DNA of 33,610 bases from UBA1234 sp964400015 (lineage in GTDB: Bacteria > Bacillota > Clostridia > TANB77 > UBA1234): contig CAYNRR010000014.1 of assembly GCA_964400015.1 (NCBI GenBank), positions 1 to 33,610 on the forward strand, in the 5' to 3' direction. The translations under genes and the position numbers were made by a program. How positions within the stretch are numbered: the first letter of the stretch is position 1; every line of letters starts with the position of its first letter. This document shows positions 16,691-24,938 of this stretch, piece by piece. The notes beneath the pieces were generated by a model that was not told the origin of the DNA, ran no database searches, and saw nothing but the letters and a program-made list of their open reading frames with translations.

Positions 16691-16912
16691 CTATATTTCT
16701 TCTATAGTTACATCTGGTTCTTCTTCTTTTATAATTTCTTTTACCTTATCTATAATTTCTGTTTTTTGTGCTTCTTCGCATTCTATTTCCATTCTTTGTG
16801 CCATAAAGCTTATGCTAGCATTATTTACTCCTTCTACTTTTTGAATTTCTGTTTCTAATTTTGCTGCACAGTTTGCACAATCTAATCCTAATACTTTAAA
16901 TTTCATTTTCAT
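16691..16912 (-). CDS. Stand-alone heavy-metal-associated (HMA) domain protein
   Basis: 73 residues, one ferredoxin-like HMA domain with the metal-binding loop 'GLDCANCAAKLE' (CxxC at residues about 11-14). In most CadA pumps this domain is fused to the N-terminus; here it ends 9 bases before the ATPase start and has its own AAGGAGG ribosome site. Known HMA proteins either deliver metal to the pump or regulate it, so this one likely acts in trans on the adjacent ATPase. The acidic C-terminus ('IIKEEEPDVTIEEI') is consistent with a linker remnant of a former fusion. CopZ-like copper binding is an alternative, made less likely by the cadC/cadA context. Confidence 0.88.
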   Translation of the reverse strand: MKMKFKVLGLDCANCAAKLETEIQKVEGVNNASISFMAQRMEIECEEAQKTEIIDKVKEIIKEEEPDVTIEEI

Positions 16913-16946
16913 ATAAATGACCTCCTTTTAATTTTTTCTTTTGACT

Positions 16947-17309
16947 TTATTTTTTGTGTTCTATATGCTCTACACCTATTTCAAAGACTTCTTTTACATG
17001 CTCATCATCAAGCATATAAAAAACTTCTTTCCCTACTTTTCTGCATTTTACAATTCCACTTCTTCGTAAGGTTCCTAATTGATGTGAAATTGAAGATTTA
17101 GTCATTCCTAATACATTTGCAATATCGCATACACACATTTCATTTTGATCTAACGCAAATAGGATTTTTACTCTAGTTGTATCACCAAGAATTTTAAAAA
17201 ATTCTGCTAATTTATTGAATGTATCTTCTTCTAGCATGTTTTTGATTGTTTTATTTACAACGTCTTGATGTATCACACTGCAATCACAAACAAATTCATT
17301 TCTAGACAT
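16947..17309 (-). CDS. cadC: CadC-type ArsR/SmtB family metal-sensing repressor
   Basis: 120 residues, winged helix. Metal ligands as in CadC are present: an N-terminal 'CDC' near residue 7 and 'EMCVCDIANVLGM' in the recognition region (CxC, as in CadC ELCVCDIAN). The last helix has 'DDEHVKEVF...VEHIEH', which fits the second, zinc-type site. It should leave its operator when Cd, Pb or Zn binds and so induce the pump. ATG 17307-17309 is chosen because AAGGAGGG precedes it; a start 28 codons earlier would lie in the -35 element, upstream of the transcription start. It heads the operon with the HMA and ATPase genes. Confidence 0.9.
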   Translation of the reverse strand: MSRNEFVCDCSVIHQDVVNKTIKNMLEEDTFNKLAEFFKILGDTTRVKILFALDQNEMCVCDIANVLGMTKSSISHQLGTLRRSGIVKCRKVGKEVFYMLDDEHVKEVFEIGVEHIEHKK

Positions 17310-17363
17310 ATAATCCCTCCTTTTCTGACAGTCACAATTGAATAATCGCTCAATTATACTTAT

Positions 17364-17393
17364 ATTATAGTTGAACATATATTCAACCGTCAA
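17364..17393 (-). promoter_or_regulatory. cad operon promoter with CadC operator filling the spacer
   Basis: TTGACG (17388-17393) and TATAAT (17364-17369) are 18 bases apart. The spacer is exactly the inverted repeat GTTGAATATATGTTCAAC (17370-17387), with perfect 6-base arms, similar to known CadC/SmtB boxes. A weaker ATTGA/TCAAT pair lies downstream at about 17337-17354. Confidence 0.85.
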
Positions 17394-17418
17394 TACCTTT
17401 TGAAAAATATAAAATAAA

Positions 17419-17464
17419 AAAACACCTAATCATATCTAGCAATACTAAATATAATTAAGTGTTT
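17419..17464 (-). terminator. Terminator of the MBOAT/DHHW operon
   Basis: Arms near 17419-17430 and 17454-17464 (AAACAC...GTGTTT) pair over 11 positions with one mismatch, directly past the stop; a seven-T run follows on the minus strand. Confidence 0.65.
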
Positions 17465-17469
17465 AGCTA

Positions 17470-18558
17470 TTATTTTATTGTTATGCTGTCATTTATCAAT
17501 GTTGTACTATATTCAAATATTATATCTTGATTAGTAAATTCTATATAGTTATTAAGTATTTTAGGTGATATATATCTTGTGTCTACAACAGTGATTGTTT
17601 TATATCCTTCAACTAATAGTGGCGTTAAACTGCTTCCATATGAATCTCTGAATATTATAAGTTCTTTATCGGTTTGACTATTAGGATTTTCTATTTTCAA
17701 AAGAGATGTTGCTCCTGATAAATATATATCGTATTTATCATATGCCGTCGTCTTTTCCATATCATATATTTTTGTTTCTTTGTTTGTTTCGTAATTATAT
17801 ACTGTACAATTATCAAGCATTTCGTTTGTTAAAATTGTGATTTTATCACTTGCATTTGATATTGGATATTGACCAGCATATACACCTTTAAACTCTACAA
17901 TTTCTTTTTCTTCATATTCGGCTTTTGAAGTTATACCAACTTCATTTAAAATTTTCTTTGCCACATCTACTATTTTTTCTTGTCGCCAGTGAGAATCTGT
18001 AATGTAATAATCAGATAATTCTAATTCATCGAAGATATCGATATATTTCGCATAGCTTAAACCATCTTTCATTAAGTTTACCATTTGGTCATAATCTATT
18101 CTTAAGTTTTCACCACTGACAAAGTAGTTTTTATCTGGTACTATCGTGAAATAAACGTTGTTGTTTTCCGTAATATATGTATCTTTTATTGAATTTATTT
18201 TTCCTAATAAATTTGTAATTGACTTTTCATTTATTGGGTATAGTTGTTCAATTAAAAGTCCGTCTTTTTCATAAATATTATTATAGTCAAGTTTTTTAAA
18301 TATATCTTTTTCTGCTAAAACTTTAGCTTTTCTAAAAGTTTCCCTTTCTACAAATTGGTCTGTAACATATTTATCAAATTTATTAAAGAAAGTTCCATCT
18401 AATAATTTAGAAAGTGAGAATTCAGGAAATTGTTCTAGCTTTCTTCTTTCAGAAACTGATATCAATGTATCTTCTTTAAATACATTAACAATTAGCATTC
18501 CCCCGATAGACAATGCAAAAAGTATTATTACAATAATATTTTTAGTATTTTCTTTCAT
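17470..18558 (-). CDS. DHHW/AlgX-like SGNH-type protein for O-acetylation
   Basis: 362 residues. One N-terminal helix (about 8-27) anchors it, and the rest would be outside the membrane. The 'TDSHW' motif (Asp188, His190, Trp191) and 'FRDSYGSS' (303-310, with Ser306 as possible nucleophile) match DHHW proteins and AlgX/AlgJ-like acetyltransferase partners, which pass acetyl groups to an extracellular polymer. It follows the MBOAT gene by 12 bases, the common pairing: the MBOAT protein carries the acetyl group across the membrane and this one places it. The target polymer (peptidoglycan, teichoic acid or a polysaccharide) cannot be told. ATG is preceded by AGGAGG. Confidence 0.85.
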   Translation of the reverse strand: MKENTKNIIVIILFALSIGGMLIVNVFKEDTLISVSERRKLEQFPEFSLSKLLDGTFFNKFDKYVTDQFVERETFRKAKVLAEKDIFKKLDYNNIYEKDGLLIEQLYPINEKSITNLLGKINSIKDTYITENNNVYFTIVPDKNYFVSGENLRIDYDQMVNLMKDGLSYAKYIDIFDELELSDYYITDSHWRQEKIVDVAKKILNEVGITSKAEYEEKEIVEFKGVYAGQYPISNASDKITILTNEMLDNCTVYNYETNKETKIYDMEKTTAYDKYDIYLSGATSLLKIENPNSQTDKELIIFRDSYGSSLTPLLVEGYKTITVVDTRYISPKILNNYIEFTNQDIIFEYSTTLINDSITIK

Positions 18559-18570
18559 TTCTCACACCTC

Positions 18571-19962
18571 CTAAAATCTAAAGTATAAAAATGGATTGTA
18601 TGAATTATCTACTAGATAAGCTGTTGTTACAAACAATAATGCAATCATACATATTGGCTCTAAAACATTTATAATTTTTGCTATCACGTTATTTTCTTTT
18701 AGTTTAAGAACTACATTTTTCACTAGTGGTGTGGCACCAATTATTGCTATTATTATTGTTACTAAATAATTTTTTAAGCAATATAAAGTGTATGCATTTG
18801 AAAATCTTTCACCGTTTGCTCCGAATAAACCTACTATATTATTCCACGCTTCTCCCATTGAGTTTGCATTAAATATTACAAAACTTATCATAACAGTAAA
18901 TAACACGTAAATTCTTTTTATAATGTTTGGCATTTTTTCAAGATATTTTGATAAGAAGAATTTTTCTACTATTAGTAAAACGCCAAACATTAGGCCCCAT
19001 ACTATAAAGTTCCAACTTGCTCCATGCCATATTCCTGTAAGTAACCATACAACAAATATGTTTCTAATTTGCTTTGCTTTTCCTTTTCTGTTTCCTCCAA
19101 GTGGAATATATACGTAATCTCTAAACCACGAACTAAGCGATATATGCCATCTTCTCCAAAATTCTGTTATGCTTTTTGAAATGTATGGATAGTCAAAATT
19201 TTCTAAGAAATTAAATCCAAATATTTTGCCCATACCTATTGCCATATCTGAATACGCAGAGAAATCAAAGTATATTTGTAACATATAACCTATCGCAAAC
19301 ATCCAATAAAACAAAATACTTTTTTCAGTTGTTTTTGCGAATGTACTACAAAGTTCTCCTAATATATTAGCTATAAGAATTTTTTTAGAAAGACCTATTA
19401 TAAATCTTCTAATACCATTTGCTACGCCATCTACAGTAGACTTTCTATTGTCTAGTTCTTCTTCAATAGTTTCGTACCTAACAATGGGACCTGCAATAAG
19501 TTGTGGAAATAGCATTACATATGTAGCAAGTTTTAGAAAACTTTTTTGTACTTTAACTTTTCCATTATACACGTCTATTACATAGCTAAGAATTTGGAAT
19601 GTGTAAAATGATATTCCAATCGGAAGAGCTAGTTCCAACAGTGCCATATTTGTGTTTAATATGCCATTAACATTTGATATTACAAAGTCTGAATATTTAA
19701 AAATTCCTAATAACAATATATGAATTGAAACCGTTATTATAAAAAGCGTTTTGCTTTTAAATTTATCTATTAAAATTGCTCCAATATATGCAATTAAAAT
19801 TTCTGCCAGCATCAACAAGATGTACGTAGGTTCTCCATAGAAATAAAAGAAAAGCGATGCTGCAAAAAGGACTACATTTCTTGCTTTTTTAGGTAAAACA
19901 AAATATAAAAATAGTACTATTGGCAAAAAATAATATAAAAAACTAATACTTGTGAATAGCAC
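18571..19962 (-). CDS. MBOAT family membrane-bound O-acyltransferase (AlgI/DltB-like)
   Basis: 463 residues with many hydrophobic helices. The MBOAT core is clear: 'FWRRWHISLSSWFRDYVYIPLGG' (about 269-290, His273) and the catalytic-region 'LTGIWHGASWN' (His313). It should take acetyl (or acyl) groups from a cytoplasmic donor and transfer them across the membrane for polymer modification. The closest general match is AlgI/PatA-like rather than the Dlt system, because no dltA or dltC is present and the next gene is a DHHW protein. The start is GTG 19960-19962, with AGGAGG 7 bases upstream; homologues begin with the same 'FTSxxFLxYFLP' pattern. Confidence 0.92.
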   Translation of the reverse strand: MLFTSISFLYYFLPIVLFLYFVLPKKARNVVLFAASLFFYFYGEPTYILLMLAEILIAYIGAILIDKFKSKTLFIITVSIHILLLGIFKYSDFVISNVNGILNTNMALLELALPIGISFYTFQILSYVIDVYNGKVKVQKSFLKLATYVMLFPQLIAGPIVRYETIEEELDNRKSTVDGVANGIRRFIIGLSKKILIANILGELCSTFAKTTEKSILFYWMFAIGYMLQIYFDFSAYSDMAIGMGKIFGFNFLENFDYPYISKSITEFWRRWHISLSSWFRDYVYIPLGGNRKGKAKQIRNIFVVWLLTGIWHGASWNFIVWGLMFGVLLIVEKFFLSKYLEKMPNIIKRIYVLFTVMISFVIFNANSMGEAWNNIVGLFGANGERFSNAYTLYCLKNYLVTIIIAIIGATPLVKNVVLKLKENNVIAKIINVLEPICMIALLFVTTAYLVDNSYNPFLYFRF

Positions 19963-19985
19963 GTTTTTCCCTCCTAACTAATAAT

Positions 19986-20011
19986 AAAGCTTCCCGTTTA
20001 GAGGAAGCTTT
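19986..20011 (-). terminator. Hairpin between the membrane-anchored protein gene and MBOAT
   Basis: Arms AAAGCTTCC (19986-19994) and GGAAGCTTT (20003-20011) with an 8-base loop. The minus-strand tail is only moderately T-rich and the MBOAT ribosome site follows at once, so termination may be partial. Confidence 0.6.
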
Positions 20012-20025
20012 TATTTTGCTATGTT

Positions 20026-20739
20026 TTATTCTACTACTACTGCACCCATATCTTCTACAGGTACTTGCTCATCCATATCTGGTTCTACCAATCCTTCATC
20101 ATATATTCCATCAACAGCTGGATCTAATAATATTTCTGGTGGAAGTTCAAAATCTTCAAAGTCTTGTACTTTCTCTAAAGTTTTTCCCATGTTTTCTTCT
20201 CCAACATATGCTTTGAAAGAATTAAATACTGAATCATACCATTCTGATTCTTGTCCCATTACTAAGAATATAACGTTGCCATAGTTTGTAACATATAGTT
20301 TTTCAGCTGATACACAAACCCACATATCCATATTGATATTATCTAAAATTTCTTGTTTTAATTTTTCTACATCTGCACCGTCTTTTAATTTGATAGCAGC
20401 AGCTTCATATGCTTGTGCATTTATCAATGGCATTGCTACAACAACTGCTTCTACGTTTTCATTTGATTGTAATCCTGTAAATCTAGAAAATTGATATTCA
20501 TCTTCTAATTCAATTTCCATTGTGTCTAATGATGGTAATTCTGTTGCTGAATTTTCATGTACTTCATTAACTAATTTTTGAAGATCATCTACATTTTCAA
20601 TTTTTATTGCTAAATCAGTATTGTTATTTACTTTTTGGTCATCTTGATTGTCGTCTGATTTAAACATAAAAATAGCACCTACAACTATAAGCACTACAAC
20701 TATCGCTCCTATAACTCCTCCTAATACTTTCTTGTTCAT
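20026..20739 (-). CDS. Membrane-anchored extracytoplasmic protein of unknown function (DUF4358-like)
   Basis: 237 residues. A single N-terminal helix (about 6-26, 'VIGAIVVVLIVVGAIFMF') anchors it; the rest is acidic and probably outside the cell. A central segment, 'AIKLKDGADVEKLKQEILDN' followed by 'MWVCVSAEKLYVTNYGNVIFLVM', resembles the pattern of DUF4358-type proteins of Clostridia. The C-terminal 45 residues are rich in Asp, Glu and Pro and look disordered. No catalytic motif is visible. The gene has AAGGAT before its ATG, stands apart from the O-acetylation pair downstream and is followed by a hairpin. Function unknown. Confidence 0.8.
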   Translation of the reverse strand: MNKKVLGGVIGAIVVVLIVVGAIFMFKSDDNQDDQKVNNNTDLAIKIENVDDLQKLVNEVHENSATELPSLDTMEIELEDEYQFSRFTGLQSNENVEAVVVAMPLINAQAYEAAAIKLKDGADVEKLKQEILDNINMDMWVCVSAEKLYVTNYGNVIFLVMGQESEWYDSVFNSFKAYVGEENMGKTLEKVQDFEDFELPPEILLDPAVDGIYDEGLVEPDMDEQVPVEDMGAVVVE

Positions 20740-20943
20740 AAAATCATCCTTTCAATATTATTATATTTTTCTCTTGTGCCGAACTTTAAAAAGTTTCATG
20801 ACAAGAAATTAACTTACAATATTAAGGTAACACAAAATAATATAATTAGCAACTATAAAATCACTTTTAGTTACGCCATTTTTTGGTATGTTTTTTATGA
20901 TTTATTGCTATAAAAATTGCATAATAAAAATAAGTTTTTATAA

Positions 20944-20972
20944 TTGACATAATAAGAGTCGCGTGCTAGAAT
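20944..20972 (+). promoter_or_regulatory. Promoter of the DUF4160-like gene
   Basis: TTGACA (20944-20949), exactly 17 bases, TAGAAT (20967-20972) on the plus strand; AAGGAGG and ATG follow. Confidence 0.8.
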
Positions 20973-21007
20973 ATCTTTGTTACAAAATTTTTAAGGAGGA
21001 TTATTCT

Positions 21008-21286
21008 ATGGCTAGTCCTGAACGCATTTCTATTGCAGTGTACGGTACGAAGTATTATCTGGAAATCGATGTTTCTAAAGCTGATTGCAACAAAGAAAAA
21101 GCCCATTGCCACGTAACAAACGGTCGCAGCCGGATTGCACAGGTTTGGCTTGACTCCTGCTCTTTCGAATCCATCCCCAGTGAAATTTCTCACAACGATT
21201 GTCGGCGAATTCTCGATTACGTTGAAAATAACCGGTACGAACTCAAATGCGTATACGAATACAACCGTATTAACGGTGCAGATTAA
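21008..21286 (+). CDS. Small DUF4160-like protein, compositionally foreign
   Basis: 92 residues, one of two intact plus-strand genes here. The segment 'KAHCHVTNG...AQVWLDSCSFE' followed by 'CRRILDYVENNRYELKCVY' resembles the DUF4160 pattern (HxHV, then an R-x-x-x-x-W/Y-x-x-x-N helix); DUF4160 proteins are small, of unknown role, and often paired with DUF2442, which is absent here. The match is by eye. I counted 121 G+C of 279 bases (43%), and all seven Arg codons are CGN while neighbouring genes mostly use AGA, so it was probably acquired. ATG 21008 is set by AAGGAGG; it has its own consensus promoter and terminator and lies convergent to the MacB-like permease. Confidence 0.7.
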   Translation: MASPERISIAVYGTKYYLEIDVSKADCNKEKAHCHVTNGRSRIAQVWLDSCSFESIPSEISHNDCRRILDYVENNRYELKCVYEYNRINGAD

Positions 21287-21287
21287 C

Positions 21288-21325
21288 AAAAAAGCCAATG
21301 GGGTTCTCCCATTGGCTTTTTATTT
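21288..21325 (+). terminator. Bidirectional terminator after the DUF4160-like gene
   Basis: A perfect 13-base-pair stem (21290-21302 with 21308-21320; arm AAAAGCCAATGGG) with a 5-base loop; T-rich on the plus side and A/T-rich on the other, so it also serves the convergent permease gene. Confidence 0.88.
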
Positions 21326-22509
21326 TATTCATATCTAAGTGCATCTATCGGATGCATATCTGCAGCTTTTTTGGCTGGCAAGTATCCAAATACTATTCCT
21401 ATAAGTGATGAAATTCCTACAGCAACAGTAACAGCTTCAATTGTTACTTTACCTTCTACTACTAAAATTGTAGATGCTAGTTTTGTAAATAGAATACCTA
21501 ATATTATTCCTATTGTTCCACCTATTACACTTGTTGTTATTGCCTCTATTACAAATTGACTTAATACATCAAATTTATTAGCACCTATTGCTTTTCTTAT
21601 ACCAATTTCTTTTGTTCTTTCTGTTACTGAAACTAACATTATGTTCATAATTCCAACGCCACCTACAAGTAATGATATACCTGCAATTGCAACTAATACA
21701 GATGTTATTGTATCTAACATATCATACATTTTTTCCATCATGCTTTGTGCATCCATTATGAAATAATAATCAGTATCATCATAAATGTTAAAAAAGTATC
21801 TATCTATTTTATCCATAACAGCATCTGAATCTTCATCGTTTTCATATGTAAAATAAAACATATTTATATATTGTGTATTAAAAATATTTTGAGCTACCGT
21901 ATATGGAATAAGTACTACATCATCATCGCCACCTGCAATTCCTGATGCTTTTTCTTCTAGTATTCCAACAATCTTAAAACTGTTTCCGTTTATTTTAACT
22001 TGTTTTCCTATTAAGTCATCGTTACTTTCTTCAGTTCCAAATAATTCTTCTACAACGTGTGAACCAATAACGCAAACTTTCTGATTTCTTTTTACATCTA
22101 AATATTGTATACTTCTTCCACTTGCAATTCCTCTATCTCTTATGCTAGTGTAATCTTCATTTGTTCCATATACACTTGTTGAAATATCTTCAGAATTAAA
22201 TTTTACAGTAGCTGTTGATTGAATATATGGTGCATAATATTTTATTCCTTCTGTTTCCGAAACAAATTTTTCAAGTTTATCTAAGTCTACGTATTTAGTA
22301 TCTGTTTGATACATTGCCATTACCGTAATTATATTAGAACCTAAACTAGTGAATGTATCTTTAACATGTGATGTTAGTCCTTCTCCCATACCTGATATTA
22401 AAATTACTGCCGAAACACCAATTATCATACCAAGCATTGTTAACAGAGCTCTCATTTTACTTGCCATAAGGCTTTTTACTGCAAGTATAAAAGACTGTCC
22501 TATATCCAT
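21325..22509 (-). CDS. MacB-like ABC transporter permease (FtsX family)
   Basis: 394 residues in the MacB/FtsX plan: one N-terminal helix ('MLGMIIGVSAVILISGMG', about 26-45), a large extracytoplasmic domain (about 48-265), then three helices near the C-terminus with the typical 'GVGIMNIMLVSVTERTKEIGIRKAIGA' pattern. The last helix ends 'GYLPAKKAADMHPIDALRYE', the usual ending of this family. It works with the ATPase encoded 1 base upstream and the adaptor protein before it. In Gram-positive bacteria such units export peptides, lipopeptides or antimicrobials, or act as mechanotransmission machines. It is the last gene of the operon. Confidence 0.93.
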   Translation of the reverse strand: MDIGQSFILAVKSLMASKMRALLTMLGMIIGVSAVILISGMGEGLTSHVKDTFTSLGSNIITVMAMYQTDTKYVDLDKLEKFVSETEGIKYYAPYIQSTATVKFNSEDISTSVYGTNEDYTSIRDRGIASGRSIQYLDVKRNQKVCVIGSHVVEELFGTEESNDDLIGKQVKINGNSFKIVGILEEKASGIAGGDDDVVLIPYTVAQNIFNTQYINMFYFTYENDEDSDAVMDKIDRYFFNIYDDTDYYFIMDAQSMMEKMYDMLDTITSVLVAIAGISLLVGGVGIMNIMLVSVTERTKEIGIRKAIGANKFDVLSQFVIEAITTSVIGGTIGIILGILFTKLASTILVVEGKVTIEAVTVAVGISSLIGIVFGYLPAKKAADMHPIDALRYE

Positions 22510-22510
22510 C

Positions 22511-23194
22511 TTATTGCCCCCTACCTGGTCTATCTTCTATAATTTTTCCATCTTGAATTCTTACTACTCTTTTTGCTTGTTCTGCAATTTGATTATCATG
22601 CGTTACTAAAATTATTGTATTTCCCTCTTCATGCAATTTCTTTATAAGTGCTAATACTTCTATACCCGTTCTACTATCCAAAGCTCCAGTCGGTTCGTCT
22701 GCTAATATAACAGATGGGTTTCCAGCTAAAGCTCTCGCAATAGAAACTCTTTGTTGTTGACCACCTGATAATTGTTGTGGGAATCTATTTTCCATTCCTT
22801 TTAGTCCAACTTTTTCTAACGCTTCTAATGCTATTCTTTTTCTTTCTTCTTTAGAATATCTTTTATAAATTAGTGGTAATTCAACATTATTTAGTATCGA
22901 AAGTTTTTGTATTAAATTATATTGTTGGAATATAAATCCCAATTCTGTATTTCTAATATATGATAATTCGTCATCATCCATTGTACTAACATCAATACCG
23001 TCTAGTATGTATTCTCCTGATGTTGGAACATCTAAACAACCTATTATATTCATACAAGTTGATTTTCCACTACCTGATTGACCAACTATTGATACGAATT
23101 CGCCTTTATCTATATGTAAGCTTATTCCGTCTAACGCGTGAACTTCTACGTCTCCTGTTTCATATATTTTATATACATTTTTTAAATCTATCAT
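22511..23194 (-). CDS. MacB/LolD-type ABC transporter ATPase
   Basis: 227 residues, a complete stand-alone nucleotide-binding domain: Walker A 'GQSGSGKST' (about 38-46), Q-loop 'FIFQQYNLI', signature 'LSGGQQQR', Walker B 'VILADEPTGALDS' and H-loop 'LVTHD'. The 'DEPTGALDS' form and the paired FtsX-type permease place it in the MacB/LolD/FtsE group. It powers the permease downstream; the two genes are separated by 1 base, and the adaptor gene ends 11 bases upstream. All catalytic residues are intact. Confidence 0.95.
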   Translation of the reverse strand: MIDLKNVYKIYETGDVEVHALDGISLHIDKGEFVSIVGQSGSGKSTCMNIIGCLDVPTSGEYILDGIDVSTMDDDELSYIRNTELGFIFQQYNLIQKLSILNNVELPLIYKRYSKEERKRIALEALEKVGLKGMENRFPQQLSGGQQQRVSIARALAGNPSVILADEPTGALDSRTGIEVLALIKKLHEEGNTIILVTHDNQIAEQAKRVVRIQDGKIIEDRPGRGQ

Positions 23195-23205
23195 TTATTT
23201 CTCCT

Positions 23206-24846
23206 TTACATTTGAGATGCCATATGGCTAAAATCTAATATTCCTGATTGTGTTAATTTATCTACTAATACGATATCTCCTTCTTCTATTCCACTTATAA
23301 CTTCGATGTAGTCACTGTTATTTTCACCAATTTCTACATTTACTTTTTGGTATCCTACTGGTACTGATGAATCTGCGTCTTGATATGTATCAGTGTTAGC
23401 TTTTTTATAAACTACATTACCCTTTCTAACTGCTGAAAGAGGAATTCTTATAACATTTTCAACTGATGATATTTGTATATCAGCATCAACATTCATTCCA
23501 GCATATATTTCAGGAATATTTTCAAGTTCAACATATACTGTATATGAAGTTATACCAGCTGAAGATTTTCCTATTGTATTTATGTTTGACACTTTTCCTT
23601 CAAATTCTTTTCCGTCTAAAGCATCGATTGTTATTAAAACGTCTTGACCAACTTTTACTTTGGCGATGTCTAATTCATCTACTTGCATTTCAAATTTCTT
23701 CAAAGAACTATCTACAATTGTAACCATTGTATTAGAAGTTGTGCTTTGAAAATTTGAAATAATATCACCTAATTTGTTATTTTTATAAGCAACTGTTCCT
23801 GAAATTGGTGATGTAATATAATAATTTTCTAATTGTTTTTCAACATTTGCTAATGCATTTTGAGCACTTTTTAAAGATATGCTTGCATTACTTAAAGATG
23901 TTTCTAAATCAGTATTTTCAAGTAAAGCAATTACAGTTCCTTTTTCTACATAGTCACCATTTTTTACATATACATCTTTTACAGTTCCTGTACTCTTTGC
24001 CTTTACCATATTATTAGTTACACCTGTAACATATGCTGTATTCGCACTTGCAATCGATGTACCTGCACTTGTGTAAACAGTACCTTTAACTTGTGCATTG
24101 TTTAGTCCGTATCCTGTTGTTTCAACTCTAACAGTAACTTCTGCAACTTGTGAACCATCTTCACGTAGGAAAGTTCTATCACTAACATTTGTAACAGTTC
24201 CATCAACAGTTGTCATATATGAAATATATGTTAATGTTGCTTTATCTCCGATACGAATTTGAGTAGCACCAGAACTCATAAATTGTAATACTACTTCATA
24301 TTGATTTTTCTCAACCAAATTACATACTTGCATTGCAGTTGTAACATAAGCACCTTTAGTAAGTGTTAAATCGCTAACATGACCACTGTCATTTGCAACT
24401 ATTGTTAAATCTGAAATTTGTTTTTTAATGTTATTATAATTTATATTAGCTTGCTCAACACTTAATTTAGCTGTTGATAATGATGCTGCTAAGTCATCAG
24501 AATCAATAACATATAATAAGTCATCTTTTTTTACAACTTGCCCAACCTCTACGTGATCTTCTATAATTTCTCCGTTTACTGTTGGATAAATATTATAGAT
24601 ACTATTTTCTTCTATTGTACCTTTTCCTTCTACAACAACATCAATGTTGCCTATATCAGCCGCAACTTTTTCGTAATCAAACTTAGCATTTACAGGACTC
24701 TTTCCATCCTTGCCACTTATAATAAAGATTACCACTAGTATCAAGACTATTATTAGAAATTTCTTTCTTCCTTTTTTCTTTTTGATTTTGTCAATTTTTC
24801 TTTTCTTTTCTATTAAATTTTCTTTTTCAACTGAATCTGCACTCAT
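23206..24846 (-). CDS. MacA/HlyD-like adaptor protein with duplicated lipoyl-hairpin module
   Basis: 546 residues, longer than most MacA-type adaptors (about 370-420). A basic cytoplasmic start ('KRKIDKIKKKKGRKK') leads into one helix (about 30-44); the rest is extracytoplasmic. Two copies of the lipoyl/helical-hairpin unit are visible: residues 92-182 ('GEIIEDHVEVGQVVKKDDLL', 'DLAASLSTAKLS', 'SGHVSDL') and 286-380 ('GTVKDVYVKNGDYVEKGTVI', 'DLETSLSNASIS', 'SGTVAYK'). Beta-barrel and membrane-proximal parts follow (about 385-530). In a single-membrane cell it would reach through the wall rather than to an outer-membrane channel. It is the first gene of the operon; the ATPase starts 11 bases after it. 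Confidence 0.9.
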   Translation of the reverse strand: MSADSVEKENLIEKKRKIDKIKKKKGRKKFLIIVLILVVIFIISGKDGKSPVNAKFDYEKVAADIGNIDVVVEGKGTIEENSIYNIYPTVNGEIIEDHVEVGQVVKKDDLLYVIDSDDLAASLSTAKLSVEQANINYNNIKKQISDLTIVANDSGHVSDLTLTKGAYVTTAMQVCNLVEKNQYEVVLQFMSSGATQIRIGDKATLTYISYMTTVDGTVTNVSDRTFLREDGSQVAEVTVRVETTGYGLNNAQVKGTVYTSAGTSIASANTAYVTGVTNNMVKAKSTGTVKDVYVKNGDYVEKGTVIALLENTDLETSLSNASISLKSAQNALANVEKQLENYYITSPISGTVAYKNNKLGDIISNFQSTTSNTMVTIVDSSLKKFEMQVDELDIAKVKVGQDVLITIDALDGKEFEGKVSNINTIGKSSAGITSYTVYVELENIPEIYAGMNVDADIQISSVENVIRIPLSAVRKGNVVYKKANTDTYQDADSSVPVGYQKVNVEIGENNSDYIEVISGIEEGDIVLVDKLTQSGILDFSHMASQM

Positions 24847-24871
24847 ATTAACCTCCTAAAATCTATTGCCT

Positions 24872-24920
24872 ATTTTAATGCTTTAGGCAGCAAGATACAA
24901 CAAATTCACAAAGTATTCAC
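24872..24920 (-). promoter_or_regulatory. MacAB-like operon promoter with upstream 11-base direct repeats
   Basis: Minus strand: TTGTAT (24895-24900), 17 bases, TAAAAT (24872-24877). Directly upstream of the -35 is GTGAAT repeated with an 11-base period (24904-24909 and 24915-24920), the spacing used by OmpR/PhoB-type response regulators. Confidence 0.5.
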
Positions 24921-24938
24921 GTATTTTTTTGTATTTTT

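Noticed and set aside
17310..17393. Longer CadC beginning 28 codons upstream
   Set aside because: That start lies in the -35 box, before the predicted transcription start; AAGGAGGG precedes the internal ATG.
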